NCBI RefSeq assembly: GCF_000832305.1
Contig: NZ_CP010537.1
Coordinates: forward strand, 3,038,001 to 3,102,000
Source: Cupriavidus basilensis
GTDB lineage: Bacteria; Pseudomonadota; Gammaproteobacteria; Burkholderiales; Burkholderiaceae
DNA: 64,000 bases
Reading direction: 5' to 3'
The translations under genes and the position numbers were made by a program. Each line of letters opens with the position of its first letter. The stretch's first letter is position 1. Shown here in pieces: positions 63,347-64,000 of the stretch. The notes under the pieces are model-generated. The model saw only the letters and a program-made list of their open reading frames with translations, did no database searches and was not told the DNA's origin.

Positions 63347-64000
63347 TTAACGCGCCCAGGGCGCATCCACCTCCATCTTCACGCCATAGCGCTCCAGCCC
63401 CTTGGCATGCAGCGCCGGAGAAATCGACCGCAGCGCGGCAATCGCCACGTGGTAGCGGTCGATCTCGAAGAAGCGGCGCAGCGCGGCGCGCGTGTCGCTG
63501 CGGCCGAAGCCGTCCGTGCCAAGCGCGGTGAACGGCGCGCGCAGGTACGAGGCGATGAGCTGCGCATAGGCCCGCACGTAGTCGGTGGCGGCGATGACAG
63601 GGGTAGCGCCCGGCAGCGAGCGCTGCAAATGGCTCTGCGTTTCGCCGCCGCTGGCGAACAGGCTGGCGCGCTCGCATTCGCGGGCGTCCCTGGCCAGTTC
63701 GGAGAAGCTGGTCACGCTCCAGATCTCTGACTTGATGTCCCAGTCGCTTGCCAGCAGGTCCGCGGCGGCGATGACTTCGCGCAGGATGGCGCCCGAGCCG
63801 AGCAGCCTCACGCTGGTGGCAGCGCCTTCGGGGCCGCGCGTGCCGAAAAGGTACATGCCCTTGATCACGTCGCCGTGCGCGTCCTCGCGCAGCGGCGCCT
63901 GCACGTAGTTCTCGTTGTTGACGGTCAGGTAGTAGAACTCGTCGCGCTGCGCTTCCAGCATGCTGCGCGCGCCGTGGTGGATGATGACCGCGGCTTCGCT
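63347..64000 (-). CDS. Pyruvate-dehydrogenase-type E1 (homodimeric), C-terminal part
   Basis: This is the last 217 or so residues of an AceE-family E1 component; the 5' part lies outside the window. It contains EFYYLTVNNENYVQAPLRED, GMYLFGTRGP, SVTSFSELARDARECERASL and GTDGFGRSDTRAALRRFFEI. AceE decarboxylates pyruvate with thiamine diphosphate. The remembered main AceE sequences differ in several places, so this may be a paralogue acting on another 2-keto acid (MdeB-like). The gene is open to position 64000. Confidence 0.85.
   Translation of the reverse strand, partial: SEAAVIIHHGARSMLEAQRDEFYYLTVNNENYVQAPLREDAHGDVIKGMYLFGTRGPEGAATSVRLLGSGAILREVIAAADLLASDWDIKSEIWSVTSFSELARDARECERASLFASGGETQSHLQRSLPGATPVIAATDYVRAYAQLIASYLRAPFTALGTDGFGRSDTRAALRRFFEIDRYHVAIAALRSISPALHAKGLERYGVKMEVDAPWAR

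Overview
The window looks like a chromosomal or megaplasmid segment of a high-GC betaproteobacterium of the Burkholderiaceae, most likely Cupriavidus or a close Ralstonia relative. The reasons are two Bug-type tricarboxylate receptors, at least seven LysR regulators, a nag-type salicylate 5-hydroxylase operon, a DUF1484 protein known mainly from this group, and relics of IS30, IS256 and IS5 elements of kinds common there. The genus is inferred from gene content only; no rRNA or tRNA gene was seen.

Region 1 (1-12.9 kb) is orderly catabolic DNA. A NahR/NagR-type regulator, cut by the window edge, faces a salicylate 5-hydroxylase operon (reductase, large and small oxygenase subunits, ferredoxin) that should convert salicylate to gentisate. 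Next is a sugar-acid module: a sugar-acid (L-arabinonate-type) dehydratase and an MFS carrier, divergent from a LysR gene. A third unit on the minus strand holds a LysR regulator, a single-chain aconitase-family hydro-lyase with its swivel domain first, and a Bug receptor.

Region 2 (13-28 kb) is accessory. It has a run of small membrane proteins with an Imm50-like immunity protein, a LuxR regulator, a DMT exporter, an unknown gene behind a perfect LexA-type box, an LprI-like secreted protein, a cysteine desulfurase fused to a DUF442 domain, a coiled-coil protein and a lower-GC TPR/Sel1 protein. The spacers carry dispersed repeats of about 80 bp.

Region 3 (27.5-38.5 kb) is a redox and electrophile-handling cluster: a TetR regulator divergent from two old-yellow-enzyme reductases, an SDR, two alpha/beta hydrolases, an SCP2-like protein and two zinc-free MDR quinone reductases, then a tautomerase/LysR pair and a YfcF-type glutathione transferase.

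Region 4 (38.8-51 kb) is a patchwork of secreted and small proteins between IS relics. A GH25 lysozyme, a lipoprotein alpha/beta hydrolase and a secreted metallo-beta-lactamase-fold hydrolase lie between two perfect inverted copies of a 22-bp IS30-type end. Also here are a beta-lactamase-family hydrolase, a GlcG/MDR/LysR group, a RidA protein, a 71-residue peptide with a strong double-glycine leader, an IS256 relic, a DUF1993 protein and a cupin.

Region 5 (51.6-56.6 kb) is an acyl-CoA operon: LysR, Bug receptor, type III CoA-transferase and two crotonases that both lack the classical catalytic glutamates. Region 6 (56.9-64 kb) contains a candidate HEPN plus LOTUS-like protein that overlaps a YHYH-domain relic, a LysR/LysE pair with a 27-bp palindromic operator, relics of IS5, cytochrome c and OsmC genes, a ferredoxin, and the C-terminal part of a homodimeric pyruvate-dehydrogenase-type E1. 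All functions are inferred from reading the sequence; no database search was run.
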